Positions 45,972-58,763 of a stretch of 64,000 nt of DNA are shown one piece after another. A program made the translations under genes and the position numbers. Origin of the DNA: Peromyscus leucopus. Lineage: Eukaryota > Chordata > Mammalia > Rodentia > Cricetidae. The DNA is taken from the NCBI RefSeq assembly GCF_004664715.2, contig NC_051083.1, forward strand, positions 100,159,661 to 100,223,660, given 5' to 3'. Within the stretch, counting starts at the first letter, position 1. Every line of letters starts with the position of its first letter. The notes under the pieces are model-generated. The model had not been told where the DNA came from. It was given only the letters and a program-made list of their open reading frames with translations, and did not search any database.

Positions 45972-46354
45972 CTTCTGTTGCATATTAAAACTTCAGAACC
46001 ACTATTTAGGAAGTACTTGATGATACCCTTCCACCTTGGGGGTATGCTTTTCTGGAAAGGGGAAAGCATTGGTTTTGTCTTGCTCAAGAAGGCCAAGCTT
46101 GGATGAAAGACAGTAAAAAAAAGTGGGTGAAAGTTACAAAAGTAACTGGTTCAAATGCAATGAAATCATTTTCATATATATATATATATGATATATTAAT
46201 ATATTTATGTATAGCAGCATGAGATACTACCCAGTGGTCAAACACAGATTCAACAAACACAAGATCCAAGATTTAACTACAGCACAAAAATAAATAAATA
46301 GTAATTATATTGAGACATCCCAAAGGTCTTCAAAAGTGTGCCCTGGAAGTTTTC

Positions 46355-46430
46355 TTTTTTTTTTTTTTTTTTCCAGAGCTGAGGACTGAACCCAGAGCGC
46401 TCTACCACTGAGCTAAATACCCAACCCCTA
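46355..46430 (-). mobile_element. ID SINE
   Basis: T-run (46355-46371) then 'gagctgaggactgaacccagagcgctctaccactgagctaaat', an antisense ID head. GAAGTTTTC at 46346-46354 and 46431-46439 is the duplication. Confidence 0.92.
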
Positions 46431-46439
46431 GAAGTTTTC

Positions 46440-47128
46440 ATAAAGAGAACATAAAGGGCTTCATGGGGAGAGATACACCAGGGATTCTAATATGATATGG
46501 GAGGCTGATCCAACTGGCTTCTTGAAGTCCCCATATCTGGCTAATTTATCCCTCAGATTTCACATTGATAAATCATTCCATGACTTGCAAAACTTATATC
46601 CTTGTCTCTTCAATCTTTCCTTGAATTGACACACACATTTGTAAGCAACTAGGGTGTGCTGAACTCTGAAAAATCGTCGAGAAGCAATGATCAGCAGGCA
46701 ACAACAGTGTTCCTGGCATCAGAGAATTCATATTGTAGTGGGGGAAATGGGCTGAGTACAATTTAGAATGCCAGGATTTGTTCAGAAAAATATAAGGGAA
46801 TACAGAGAGGAGCTAACCTAACTAGATTTGGAGTCAGAGAAAGCTCTTGAGAAAGGAATTATCTATACAGAGAACTAGAGAATTAGCAAATGCTAGCAAG
46901 ACAAAAAGAATGAGGCACTTGAGCAAAGGCTCCAGACCACCACACTCATTCAAATAAATGAATGAAGCTCATGATGAATAGCCAGAAGGAAAGTGCTGGG
47001 AGGTACAAAATCATAAAAAAATAAATAAACAGTGTGAAAAATCTCCCTTAGCCACAGACACCAAAATAAAAACTTTGAATGTGTTATCAAGGGAAATATC
47101 CAGCCATCAATGGGTTTTGGTTTATTTA
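46440..47128. other. Unassigned sequence
   Basis: Nothing recognised. Confidence 0.4.
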
Positions 47129-47259
<131 letters not shown>

Positions 47260-47865
47260 TTATGCCAGGCTGCCCCTGGAACTCACTATCCTCCTGCCTT
47301 AACCTTCCACATATTAGCATTACATGTGTATGTCACCACATTTGGTTCCACTAAATGTTTTGGGGGTGTTTTACTGGATTTTTTGGAGGCAGGGTCTCCG
47401 ACCTCCAAAACCCTATGTACAAAGGCCAGTCTTAAGCTCCTGTTCTTTCTACCTCAACCTCCCATGTGCTGGTATAGTACACATGTAACACCATGCCTGG
47501 CTTTCACTGAAGGTTTGTAAAAAAAAATAATGATCAAATTTTCAAATTCTAAAACCTATGTATTCCAGCAGTGCCTTGGAATCCAGTTTACTCCCCATAT
47601 ATAGTGCCTAGAACACAATGAGGGCCAACAAACAGTGGCCATCTTAATCATCATTTTGTATTATATTTTTTGGTTCAAGAATATCACCTTATCTCCAAAT
47701 ATGAATAGTTTTCTAGTTTACAGTTCTGCATGGACATGGCTTGCCCTGGCTGGCTCTGGCTGGCTTTCTCCTTTATATAAAGAAATTATCTTTTGACTCA
47801 ATATTTGAAAACATTTTTAACGCTGCCTGTGTTTCTATAACTATGATTATGTTTTATCCCAAACC

Positions 47866-47899
47866 AGTAATAATAATAATGATAATAATAATAATAATA
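47866..47899. repeat. (TAA)n microsatellite
   Basis: TAA units with one 'tga' interruption. Confidence 0.9.
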
Positions 47900-50515
47900 G
47901 AAATATCATTTTAGAAGAATAAATATAGATTTATTATGGAAAATTGAGAATGAACTCCAAAAATGGGAGGGATCCAATGGAGGAAGACCCAGAAAAATCA
48001 TTGCGAAAATTCCAAAATTACACTGAAAATAATAATTCAGTATGCTAGCAAATACAGTAGTCTTTCAAAATGATATCATTAAAATTAAAAGTAAAAGGCA
48101 AACCAATCAAATTTTAGTGGTTTTTCAGGGATCTCACTACAAAAATGTAAGAATTAGGTAATAGATATACTATTAACATGGTTCAGACATACCAAAATAT
48201 ATACATAAAATGAAAATATCATTATATTGTACTCCATAAACTTAAAACTTTTGTCAGTTACAATTTTCCAATTCAACAATTTAAAAAGAATTAGTGCTAC
48301 AGAACGCAGTAAAAGAAAATCTGTTAACTAATGCCAAAGCTGATGAAGAGCAAATTCGGTTTCATCCATCTTCTTTTCGACACTTGAGACATTCAAGCAC
48401 TTAGAAGTCAAAAGCAGCCGATTTACAAATTCGAATGGTAGGAAATGAATGAAGGAAAGATGGATTTGGTGAACTGCTTTGCAAGCCCTGCAGCAGAGAA
48501 CCAGTCTGCTCACCAGCTGTCTACCTATTTTCCTAATGTATCTGTTGGGCATTTGCTCTAGAGATGAAAACAAATAATAATCTTGCCAATGTCGGTAGAA
48601 TTATGAACAACTGGCTTTAATAAAGGTAATTAATATAATAAGACTAGGATAGTATCATACGACATGTTGCTGGTTATGTATATTTAATGACAAACTGTAG
48701 AAAGACATAGAGAAAGTTGTGTGAAAGGGGCTTAAATGTGTGTAAGCCTTCTGGTGGCAAAATTTCTAATTCGCTCAAAGGTACAGATATATATGCCTAG
48801 AATTACAAAAAGATGTATTTTAATTTTTTTCATTTTTTTACAATATCTTGATTAGGTACTGCCATAGAGCAACTGTAAAGGTCTATTAAATATGCAAAAT
48901 TATAATACAAGGGACAAATTTACATAGATATTTGAGAAATACAAGAAGATATGAAATTATTATATAATTATAAAGCACTAGCCCTAACTTTGCCCTCTCC
49001 TTAAAACTGGACTCACAATAACCTTTAATTAACAGATTTTAGAGGATAAAAATACATGTTATAGGAAATACATAATCCTGTCCCCCAGTACATTAAACTT
49101 CTCATAAAAAAACAGCCCTCACAAGTCTATCAGCAGGAGTACAATAAATCCATACAAAAGAAGATCCTCCCAATAACTGGTTTTAAGTATGTAGAGCTTC
49201 ACCACAAAACAAGAAAAACAGAAGCAAGATTATACTTACCAAATGAAAAGGTGTAGACAGAAATAAGTCTTTGTCCTCTAGACTTAACGGATCTTGCTGA
49301 GGAGAAGATATTCTACACAAATCTCTCCTTATGTGCCAGGCCAATAAGTCCAATACAAGCTCTACTGCCAGAGCTAACTAACACCTAGAAAATTATCAGG
49401 TTTCTGCCCTGTAAGGTCTTTCACATAGATGAAATGCAGTCGAGGACAGAAGAGAATAAAATAAAAACCTGTAGCTGAAATACCGTCAGAAATATCTGTG
49501 ATAAATTAAAGCTAAATGCCATGTATTTAGTAATAGAATCAGTTCTGAAAGTCTGCAGATACCTGAAATATATGAAAAGGACCATGTTTTTCTCTCCACC
49601 TGATTTGGCTGTAGAGTGCCTCTTAGTGTCCATGGTAACTCCCATAGAGTGGCTAGGAGATTCACCATTAAAAGGCTTGTACATTAAAATATAATGGGGG
49701 ACCAGCCACAGTACTTAGGCAATGCTAGGTTTCTGAACTGCTAAACGAGTTTAAACCAATTTACACTTTAGCAACATATTGTCAGAGAACTTTTATACAT
49801 ATAAGCTAGCCAAAATAAGTTAATCCACAGCTATATAATTATTCAGGCACTACAAAGTAATTATAGCACAAAATGAAGAGCATGGAAGCACTTGCAAAAT
49901 GCTCACAAACATATCAGTATATCTCAAATTGTAACCATAAAAATATGAATAAAGAAAAGGGGGAAAGAATTGCTGATGTATTCGAGTAACAGTATTGCTG
50001 TATTTTTACATGCATTTTGCCAACATATTTTTGGTTATCCTTCCAGCATTAAAAAACTGGCTAGACTGAGGTATGATAAGATTTAATTTTGCAGATTGGA
50101 AGCAAAGAAATCTATCTTGGTCCCTGTTTATAATCCTTTTTTGGCAGATTTCATATTAACGATTTGAGAAATGGGTTAAATGCATGGAAAGACCTGATTG
50201 GTTGCCTGAAAGCAACTAGCCCTTACACATTTGTTAATCAGTAAGTGAGTCAGTGAGATGAGACTAATCCCAGATGAACAGCTTTTGAATATACCTTCAT
50301 GTGAGTGAGACCTGGCAGAAATTCAAGATGCATTTAGTTCTTAATCTTTTAGTGGTTTCAAATGAATTTTACATAGATTTTTGAAAGAATAGATGTCTCC
50401 ATGTAAACTCTACTCAGTCAGAACCATAGCCTCAAAATACAATATATCCTCATAATGTTTAAATGGAGTCAGAAAATATCACCGTCTAAACTTGAAAATA
50501 GAACCAAACACAAAT
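47900..50515. other. Unique AT-rich sequence
   Basis: No repeat hallmark. The minus-strand frame 48328-48573 (81 codons) shows no known domain. The GC-balanced patch 48340-48560 stands out slightly and could be a conserved element. Confidence 0.4.
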
Positions 50516-50517
50516 GG

Positions 50518-50700
50518 AGGGCTGGGAGTATATAATAGTTCTGTTGGTGTAGTGCTTGCCTAGCATACATGAAGCCTATACCAGAAGGTAGAGGTAGGAG
50601 GATCTGAAATTCAAGATGATACTCAGCAAGCTTCAAAGCAAGCTCGAGGCCAGATTGAGATACATGAGGTTCTGTATGAAAAAAAAAAAAAGACAAGACA
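50518..50700 (+). mobile_element. B4-type SINE (ID head + B1 body)
   Basis: 'gtagtgcttgcctagcatac' is ID-like, followed by 'ggaggatctgaaattcaag' and 'gaggccagattgagatacatgag', B1-like, then an A-run. Confidence 0.7.
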
Positions 50701-51279
50701 AAGAAAATTAATCCTCTGTCCAAATATTCCATGGAAAACAGCCAATGTAAGGCATGATTTCCAAGTAGGCTGTCACTGAACTATGGATTCCTTAGGTCAG
50801 AAGCACTGCCTTAAAAAGAATGTATCAATTTTAACTATATCAATGGTCTATAATCAACATAAATTATGGAAATTGAAATGGAAAAATTAGTTTTGATGAC
50901 TGATTAAGAGCTGTTTTAAAGAGACTGAGAGTAACAATTTGTCCATCTTCTCCAGTGGCATGCAAAAGAAAGGATTCTGTTCCTGGCAGCTCCATCAGAG
51001 GCAGTGGATGCATCTAATTATAAATGGATTGCACCAGCCCATTAAAATCATGTAATTCACTGTCCTGTCTCTATAGTAAGGGAGGCTTTTTCCCCTACCA
51101 GTGATATTTTTCACTGTGAGCTGCTGGGATGAAGCCACATACACACATAGCCAAGAAGAATGGACAGCTGAATTAAAAGAACATCAACAATTTCCAGAAT
51201 TTAAAATCCTGAATCATGACACTAGTGGAATTCAGGTGTTTCTGGTATATAGACTGCTCTCACCCAATGTGAGGTTGAA

Positions 51280-51738
51280 CTGTTGACATTGTGTACATCC
51301 TACTTCACAAATGAGTCTGTCAGATACGCTAAGCCTATAGGCTAAAGATGATGCCCCAACACTGCGGAGAAACCTCAGATGACTGTCCAAGCAACTGGCT
51401 GTTTCTGTCAACTCACAATTTTTTGGAAGTTGCTTGCATGTGCTTCCTGTTTTTATTTTTGTTAGGTAATATTATTTCCTTCTTGTGTCTCTGAGGGAGT
51501 TGAAGATTAGTTAGTTATAGTTGAAGATTAATTAGGATAGAAAGTGAATTAGATACAATAGGATAGATAATGGAATTATTTTCTCTGAATTTGTCAAATA
51601 CAAATGAACTAGACATTGTTTAGGTATTTATTACTTGTATATATTGTATATAGTTATTGTACTTTTGTATATAGTTTTCTTATGTTAGTTATAAGCTTTT
51701 TCCTTTTTTCTTTTTATTAAAATAGAAAAGGGGAAATA
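51280..51738 (+). mobile_element. ERV internal 3' end with polypurine tract
   Basis: AT-rich sequence ends in 'aaaaggggaaata' (51726-51738) immediately before the LTR start TG, the classical polypurine tract position. The 5' part of the provirus is missing, and the left boundary is a guess. No env or pol coding is readable. Confidence 0.65.
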
Positions 51739-52190
51739 TGGTGATATTTTATTTGTATTAAAATGTTATTTGTATGTTAATAAATAAAGTTGCCTGGGGA
51801 TCAGAGCTATTAGCAAGCCATAGGAAAGCAGGGCAGTGGTGGCATAAGCTTGTAATGGCAGCACTTGGTAGGCAGAGCTAGGTAAGTCTCTGTGTGTTCA
51901 GGGATACAGCCAGTATTGGATAAACATGCCTTTAATCTCAGTACCAATCATAGGAAACCTGGAGGTCTATACAGACAGGCTGTGACAAGGCGATCATGTG
52001 GTTGGGTTTACAACCAGTGAGAAGGCAGAACAGAAACACTATAAAAAAAAAAAAAACCAGACACACAGGAAGTAGCTCTGGTTCGGAGAGGTAGGACCAC
52101 CGGTTTTAGCTCTTAGCTCTGACCTCTTGGCCTTCTTTTTTGCATTGGTTCTGTGTTTCATATTTAATAAGATGGTTGGTTACATCTACA
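51739..52190 (+). mobile_element. ERV 3' LTR containing B1-like modules
   Basis: It starts TGGTGATATTTTATTTG and ends GGTTACATCTACA (452 bp). The middle contains 'gcagtggtggcataagcttgtaatggcagcacttggtaggcag', a diverged B1, and 'cctttaatctcagtacc', a second B1-like start. Near the end 'atttaataaga' may serve as poly(A) signal region. Confidence 0.75.
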
Positions 52191-52384
52191 GTGAGCATTG
52201 ATACCAAAATCTCTGATGAATACACTTTGTGTGTTTTGTGACTAATTTCCCACAAGTTTCAGCATACACAGCCAGCCAGGCTCTTAGAATGCCATTTTAC
52301 ATAAAATATAAATATATTTTAAGTGCTACACTACTACCAATTATAGACTTCTATGAATCCATTCTCAAAAATGCTTCTACCCTG

Positions 52385-52510
52385 GTATCACAGTGTTGTG
52401 TATACCTATAATCCCAACTATTCAAAAGCCTGAAGCAAGAGGACTGTGAATTCAAGGCCAGTCTGAGACAGCTGGCAACAATGATAGTCTCTCTCTCTAA
52501 AAAAAAGAGA
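52385..52510 (+). mobile_element. Old B1-like SINE
   Basis: 'cagtgttgtgtatacctataatcccaac' to 'gatagtctctctctctaaaaaa', diverged. Confidence 0.65.
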
Positions 52511-52779
52511 TTTTTTTCTTTACAAAAATTAGTGCAGAAATAGAGAAGATTTTATGCAAAAATAGACATGTTCTCCTTTAGAAAACTCTGTAATGTATAA
52601 AAATTAACACAGAGAACACAGGAATCAGAGAGTAGACACATTATTTTTAAACCTTTGTATGGATGGATTCACTGTGTTTCTCTTAAATAACAAATTACTT
52701 TGGTAAGTTTTAAGTTTGAACCAGTTAAAAGTTTTTTTAAAATGTTTCAAATCCTTAAAGAATAACCTTAAAATTATAA

Positions 52780-52995
52780 CAGGATGAGTTGGAGACACAG
52801 TTCGGAAGTTAAGAGTGTGTAATTCTCTTGCAAAGGACATAGGTTTGTCTCTCAGGACCAACTCATTGAACAACTTACACTGACCTGTAGATCCATCTCC
52901 AGGGAATCTGACGCCCTCTTCTGGCCTCCTAGGGCACCTACAATCACATTCACACAACCACAAACAGACACATACACACAATTAAAAATAAGATA
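52780..52995 (+). mobile_element. B2-family SINE
   Basis: 'gagttggagacacagttcggaagttaagag' through 'atctgacgccctcttctggcctcc' and a CA-rich end. Confidence 0.85.
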
Positions 52996-53029
52996 TAGGT
53001 AGACAGATGGATGGATAAATATAAAACAT

Positions 53030-54600
53030 ATTTGTTAATCTCAATGTGACCCTAGGCCCAGCACGGGCTTCCCACCTGGCAGAAGGCCGCTCTGGGATGG
53101 ACACAAAGGAAAAGGGCAGGCAGCTGTGTGCACTGGTCAGGACTCCAGCGTCGGGGGCCTGAGCCCCATGTTCCATGGTCCGATGGTCTGATATTGAGAT
53201 GGGAGAGGAGAAGGGCTTCCTTCCAAAACCTTGGCCTCCTTGGTGAAGTCCATTCAGGTGGATGCTGCCCCATATCACCCGAAGCAGGGATCACTAGGGG
53301 CCGGGGACATCCACAACCTCCCCTCAGGGCAGGCCCTCCAGGTCCCTGAGCTAGAGACAAGCACACATCAAAAGAAGAAACATTGCACCCACCTGCCCTC
53401 TAGTCTACCAACACCTGGGCGCAGACCCCACCTTACCCGTCTCCTAGGCAACACCAGGCAACCATTCTGACCTACCTCCAGCTCTGTCACAATCCCTCTC
53501 CTCTGGAAAGTCCTCCATCTCCCACCCCTCATCTCCTCCCACCCGACCCTACCCTATACCAATTACCAGGCACCATCGGGAAATGTCTCTTTCCATTCTC
53601 TAACATCCCCAAGACCCTGTAAGGCGTGGAACTCTCTGTATCCTCTGTGGACACCCACCTACCTGTGGCAGGGCCTAGGCACACACAGGACTCACTCAGC
53701 TCTTCAAGACATTCAAGTGGACCTAGGACAGGCAACATAGAAGCTGAGGGACTCTTAACACAAACACCAGGATTCCTGCAGCACACAACCACCCCTATTC
53801 CAGGCATCCTCACACAAAATTCCCTCCAGTGGCCCAGACCCATGGAAGAGAAACAAGTGTCCATAGACAGAATGGGTCTGCCTACCAGCCTGCATAGAAA
53901 AACACTAACAAACACGAAAACACCCAACATCCCACATGCAGATTCTCAATTTCTCAGCTACCCTCTGTCTCCCTGTCCCCCCAACCATCTGTCTATCCTC
54001 CTCTACCTCCAATTCCACCTCTATCTCTGTCTTTCTCTATCCCTCCTTCCTATGTACACTCTAATCCTGGTCTCCAGGGTAGCTAGGCCATGTTCAGTCG
54101 GGAAATGCTTTGCACTCCCCAACAGGAAGCCTTGCTTCAATGAGCACTGAAAGCCTACAAAGGCCCACCTCCACACTGCTGACATCTTCCATATGGAGCC
54201 TACAAAAAAAATCACTCTCCCTGCCACCTGGAGACAAGCCTGTCTATGCTCTTCCAAATCTTCCTCTCTACAAAGCTTCCTGGAGACATTTGCTGAGGCT
54301 AAAAAGGGAGCTTCCTAGTGCTTGGGTTGGGGGTGGAGGCCTTGACCTCCTAGACCTGCCTGGCAGGCCACTTCAAAGGACAGTCTTGCCACCTTCCCGA
54401 TGGTTCCTACACAATTCTCTCATCCACCATGCACCTGCTCGGCCCTGAACCCCAAAACACACACAGGATGCAACACTCCAAACCTTGTGCTCACCTGAGC
54501 TGGAGCTGAACGATGGAGCCCTGTAAGGCTTCCCCTACATGCCAACCCGTGCTTCCCCTACATCCCAGAGCTGACCACCATAACTGTTACATACTGTGCC
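53030..54600. other. C-rich block of unknown origin
   Basis: About 1.5 kb is rich in C on the plus strand and GC-richer than everything around it except the LRCH2 island, without matching CpG density. It carries overlapping open frames on both strands (plus 53626-54150, 174 codons; minus 53529-53930, 133 codons), which such composition favours by chance. No domain, SINE, L1 or LTR hallmark was recognised. It could be an ERV internal or LTR piece, a retrocopy of a noncoding RNA, or a lineage-specific repeat. Confidence 0.5.
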
Positions 54601-54660
54601 TCTGAGTCACTGTTTATGTCTTCTCACAGTACTGGGCAAAGTAATCCCCGGAGTACACAA

Positions 54661-54714
<54 letters not shown>
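54661..54714. repeat. (AC)n microsatellite
   Basis: Nearly perfect AC run of about 26 units at the end of the C-rich block. Confidence 0.97.
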
Positions 54715-54717
<3 letters not shown>

Positions 54718-55265
54718 CCTGTGCGTTCAGCAGTTCTAGAATGATTAGATAGAGGCCTCTGTTAATTTCAGAGCCTTCTCTAAGTATTCTTCCATCTGAG
54801 ATGTGTTTTTGTGAAGCTCTATATCCAATGTGCTTCTTCAAAATATTCCATGTCGAACCACTTCTCATTGTTTCCAAATTACCATCATCTCTTGCCTGCA
54901 GATTGAAATGGTGCATAACTGACCATTGTATGTCTACTTTTGCCTGCTACACTTTGTTCTCAACACTTCTGTCAGAATAACCACTTAAGACATAAGGCTA
55001 AGTGTGTGGCTCAATGATAGAGAGCCTTCCTAGTATGCACAAAGGCCTGGATTCTCCCCTCAGCATGGTAAAGCTAAATTAAATAATAAAATACAACACA
55101 AGTCTAAGTCAAGCGTGGTACCACTCATGTGTATCCTCAGCAACACAGGAAACTGTGGCAGATGGATAGTGTGAGCTCAGTGGTCCATGCCTGGGCAAGA
55201 TACTGAGATCCTGTGTCAGAAAATGACTAACTAAACAAAAGAAGTTAAATCGTGTCACTTCTCTG
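54715..55265. other. Unique sequence with ID-like and old B1-like copies
   Basis: 54990-55090 is ID-like ('gtgtggctcaatgatagag'). 55110-55235 is an old B1-like copy ending 'gatcctgtgtcagaaa'. Confidence 0.45.
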
Positions 55266-55277
55266 TTTGTACTTTTT

Positions 55278-55431
55278 GATGGGGCTGCCATGATGACTCA
55301 TCATGTAATGGTATTGCCACCAAGCTTGACAATTTGAGTTTGATCCTCAAAGACCCATATGTTGGAAATAGAGAATGATTCCCACAGGTTATCCTCTAAC
55401 CTCCACGGGCATGCTGTTCCATGCATTCATT
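55278..55431 (+). mobile_element. B3-type SINE, 3' end cut by the LTR
   Basis: 'ggggctgccatgatgactcatcatg', 'caagcttgacaatttgagtttgatcctc' and 'caggttatcctctaacctccac' follow B3. The tail continues after the solo LTR at 55799. Confidence 0.75.
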
Positions 55432-55798
55432 TGTAGTTGGAGTTTTCTCCAGTCCCGCTCAGATCCGCAGCCCCTCAGACCCAAATAAACACACTGATGC
55501 TTATATTCTCTAAACTGGCCTAATGGCTCAGGCTTCTTGCTATCTAGTTCTTACATCTTAAATTAACCCATTTCTATTAATCTATGAGTTTCCACATGGC
55601 TTGTGGCTTATTGGTACCTTACATGTTGCTTCTCATGGTGGTAGCAGCTGACAGTGTCTCCTAACTCAGCCTTCCACTTCCCAGAATTCTCTTCTCTGCT
55701 TGTTCCACCTATACTTCTGCCTGGCTACTGGCCAATCAGCGTTTTATTTATCAACCAATCAGAACAATACTTCACAGCATACAGAACAACCCACAGCA
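55432..55798 (-). mobile_element. Solo LTR, family A, 6-bp TSD with one mismatch
   Basis: It reads TGTAGTTGG...CCACAGCA on the plus strand (367 bp), inverted relative to 44928-45315. Flanks TTCATT (55426-55431) and CTCATT (55799-55804) differ at one base. Confidence 0.85.
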
Positions 55799-55921
55799 CT
55801 CATTCCTTATACACAATGAATTAATGAATAAATTCATGAATAAAAAGAGTTTTGAAATATTTTAAACCTTATGACAATCCCAACATATTTTTCTTTTCCT
55901 GCTTAAAATTCTGGCCTCATG

Positions 55922-57213
55922 CACTTTCTTAGAAAATTGGGAATCAGTCTCCCCCAAGATCCAGCTATACCACTCTTGGGCATATACCCAAGAAATGCTC
56001 AATCATACCACAAGAGCACTTGCTCAGGTATGTTTATATCAGCATTGTTTGTAATAGCTAAAACCTGGAAATAACCTAGATGCCTTTCAACTGAAAAATG
56101 GATAAATAAATTGTGGCACATATACACAATGGAGTACTACTCAGCAGAGAAAAACAATGACATCATGAGGTTTGCAGGCAAATGGATGGATCTAGAGAAA
56201 ATCATCCTGAGTGAGGTAACCCAGACTCAGAAAGACAAATATGGTATGTACTCACTCATAGGAGGATACTAGATGTGGAACAAGGATGACTGAACTGCTA
56301 TTCACATCACCAGTGAGGCTACCTGGAAAACAGGACCCCAAGAAAGACACGGGGATCACCCAATGACAGAGAAATGGATGAGATATACATGAACAGCCTG
56401 GTCATGAGTGAGAGCAATAAACAGCGAGGGTTGAGGGAAAGAGAGCAGGAGATCCCAGCTGGATCAAGAACAGAGAGGGAGAACAAGGAATAGGAGACCA
56501 TGGTAAATGAAGACCACATGAGAAAAGGAAGAAACAAAGTGCTAAAGAGGCCCACAGAAATCCACAAAGATACCCCCACAAAAGACTGCTGGCAATGGCC
56601 AAGAGACAGCCGGGACTGACCTACTCTGGTGATGGGATGGCCAAACACCCTAATAGTTGTGCCAGAAACCCCATCCAAGTACTGAGGAATCTGGATGCAG
56701 ACATCCACGGCTAGCCCCCAGGTGGAGCGCTGGGAGTCTAATTAGAGAGAAAGAGGAGGGTTTATATGAGCGAGAATTGTTGAAACCAAGGTTGGATAAA
56801 GCACAGGGACAAATAGCCAAATGAATGGAAACACATGAACTATGAACCAAAGGCTGAGGGACCCCCAACTGGATCAGGCCCTTTGAATAGGTGAGACAGT
56901 TGATTGGCTTGATCTGTTTTGGAGGCATCTAGGCAGTGGTACCAGGTCCTGGGCTCGCTGCATGAGATAGCTGTGTTGAAACCTGGGACTTATACAGGGA
57001 CGCTTGGCTCAATCTGGGAGAAGGGGACCGGACCTGCCTGGACTGAGTCTATCAGGTCGATCTCAGTCCTCGGGGGTGGCCTTGATCTGGAGGTGGTGGG
57101 AATCGGGGTTGGGCTGAGGGGAAGGGGAGGGGGACAGGAAGGGGGAGAACAAGGGAATCTGTGGCTGTTTTGTAGAACTGAATAGTATTGTAAAATAAAA
57201 TAAATAAAAGAAA
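55922..57213 (+). mobile_element. L1, 5'-truncated: ORF2 tail and 3'UTR
   Basis: The first 350 bp encode the end of L1 ORF2 (plus strand, broken), around 'aatggagtactactcagcagag'. The 3'UTR follows with 'gaattgttgaaaccaaggttgg', a G-rich stretch and an A-rich tail. AAAATTCTGGCCTCATG at 55905-55921 and 57214-57230 is a 17-bp duplication. Confidence 0.93.
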
Positions 57214-57239
57214 AAAATTCTGGCCTCATGTCCCTCTCT

Positions 57240-57625
57240 TTCTTTCTTTCTCACTTGACTAGGAGTCAAGCATTGTTTTTAAACATATCCCTGAAAATGA
57301 CCCAGACATTTGCAACAATTGCAGCACAAAAATTGGAATTATAATTAGACACTAAATACAGTGGTCACTCAGTTCATACATTTGCTCCTGGTGGAAATCT
57401 GCATGCTTTCATCTATGCTAAACTAAATGAATATGTATTTTACCTTTCTATAGTAATAACAGATTAAATAAATTGCATAATTATATTTTTTGCAAAAGTA
57501 TAATTATACATTTGCACCTGAACCTTCAGGAGAATGTAGGTCAATGCTACTTTCTTATCCCTAAGTGTCCACAATCTGAGAACCTTCCTCTATTGTCTCT
57601 ATGATTTGGAGTAATGATGAAGTCA
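57240..57625. other. Unassigned AT-rich sequence
   Basis: Nothing recognised. Confidence 0.4.
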
Positions 57626-57639
57626 TTGTTATGACTGAG

Positions 57640-58040
57640 AGCTTGTGATGCTTAATCCTAACTGTCACTGATTGGTTTGAGGAATTTCTAGGAGGCTAAT
57701 AAAGCATACTTCTGATTGTGTCAATGAGGGCGTTTCTAGGGAAGATTAACTAAGGGGTAGGACTCACCATGAATGTGGGTAGAACCATCTCACAAACTGG
57801 GTACCTATGGGAAAAGGGGGAAAGCTCCAGAGAAAGGGAACTCCTTTTTTCTGTATCTTGCCCTTTTTTCTGTATCTTTCCCACCATGAGATGATGAAGA
57901 TCCGCCACTACATCCTTCCAGCAACATAATAATCTGTCAAAGCCCGTGGACCAAGTGACTATAGAATTCATCCTCTGAAGTAGTTTACATTGAGTATTTT
58001 GACACTGTGATGAAAAATCCAACAACCAGAAAGCCCAACA
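57640..58040 (+). mobile_element. Rodent hAT-Charlie element
   Basis: 'gtgatgcttaatcctaactgtcactgattgg', 'aggaggctaataaagcatacttctg' and 'agggaagattaactaagggg' are the left half of a non-autonomous rodent Charlie family. The right end 'ttttgacactgtgatgaaaa' is decayed. Confidence 0.7.
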
Positions 58041-58713
58041 TCTTTTCATGCAGTATACAGTTCTGTCACTATTTTATTTTCACTGAAAAACTTGATTACA
58101 TAGAGGTGGTGCATGTGTATACATGGCAGAGACATTTTATTTGCACACAAAAGGGACAATCAATGTCAAGTTGAGCATATGATTCATAGAGAAATCAAAC
58201 TCATATAGAGTTAAATATACTCCCTAACTTCTGGACAAAATCAGCTGAGGTAGATATAAACACTTTATCAGGTTAGGGAGAAAGGGAAACATGCATAAAA
58301 ATTTCCAGGTAACATTACTGAAGTCTATACCTGGAGAGCAATACACACAATACTACACAATTACTGACTCACAAACCTGGAGAGATGACAACATGTGGGA
58401 GCAAGCACCAGTCCATTCAAAAGGAAAGGATAAAACCAAGGGACCTGAATATTAAATTCAAAAGCTAAAGGTAAAGGCGTGTATTTGCTATATTTTAAAC
58501 ATGCAAACATGCTTTGTTTATTTTTACTTCTTTCTGTGGTTCTGAAATAAAATAATCAGTAGATGCTGTGTCTATTGAAAAAAAATCAGTTCAATATATA
58601 AGACTGCAATTATTGGCAAAACCCTTGTACCAAAAATCAGGACAAATGGTTACTTAACAAAAGCACTTGAGCATGAATGGATTTTTAGTGAGATGTTTAA
58701 TGAAAGAAGGAAA

Positions 58714-58763
<50 letters not shown>

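Noticed and set aside
53626..54150. 174-codon plus-strand frame as a protein gene
   Set aside because: Composition-driven (C-rich), overlapped by a long minus-strand frame, no domain; kept only as part of the unexplained block.
56319..56928. Minus-strand frames of 66-129 codons with hydrophobic stretches
   Set aside because: Antisense to the L1 ORF2 tail and 3'UTR; the same frames recur at the other L1 copy.
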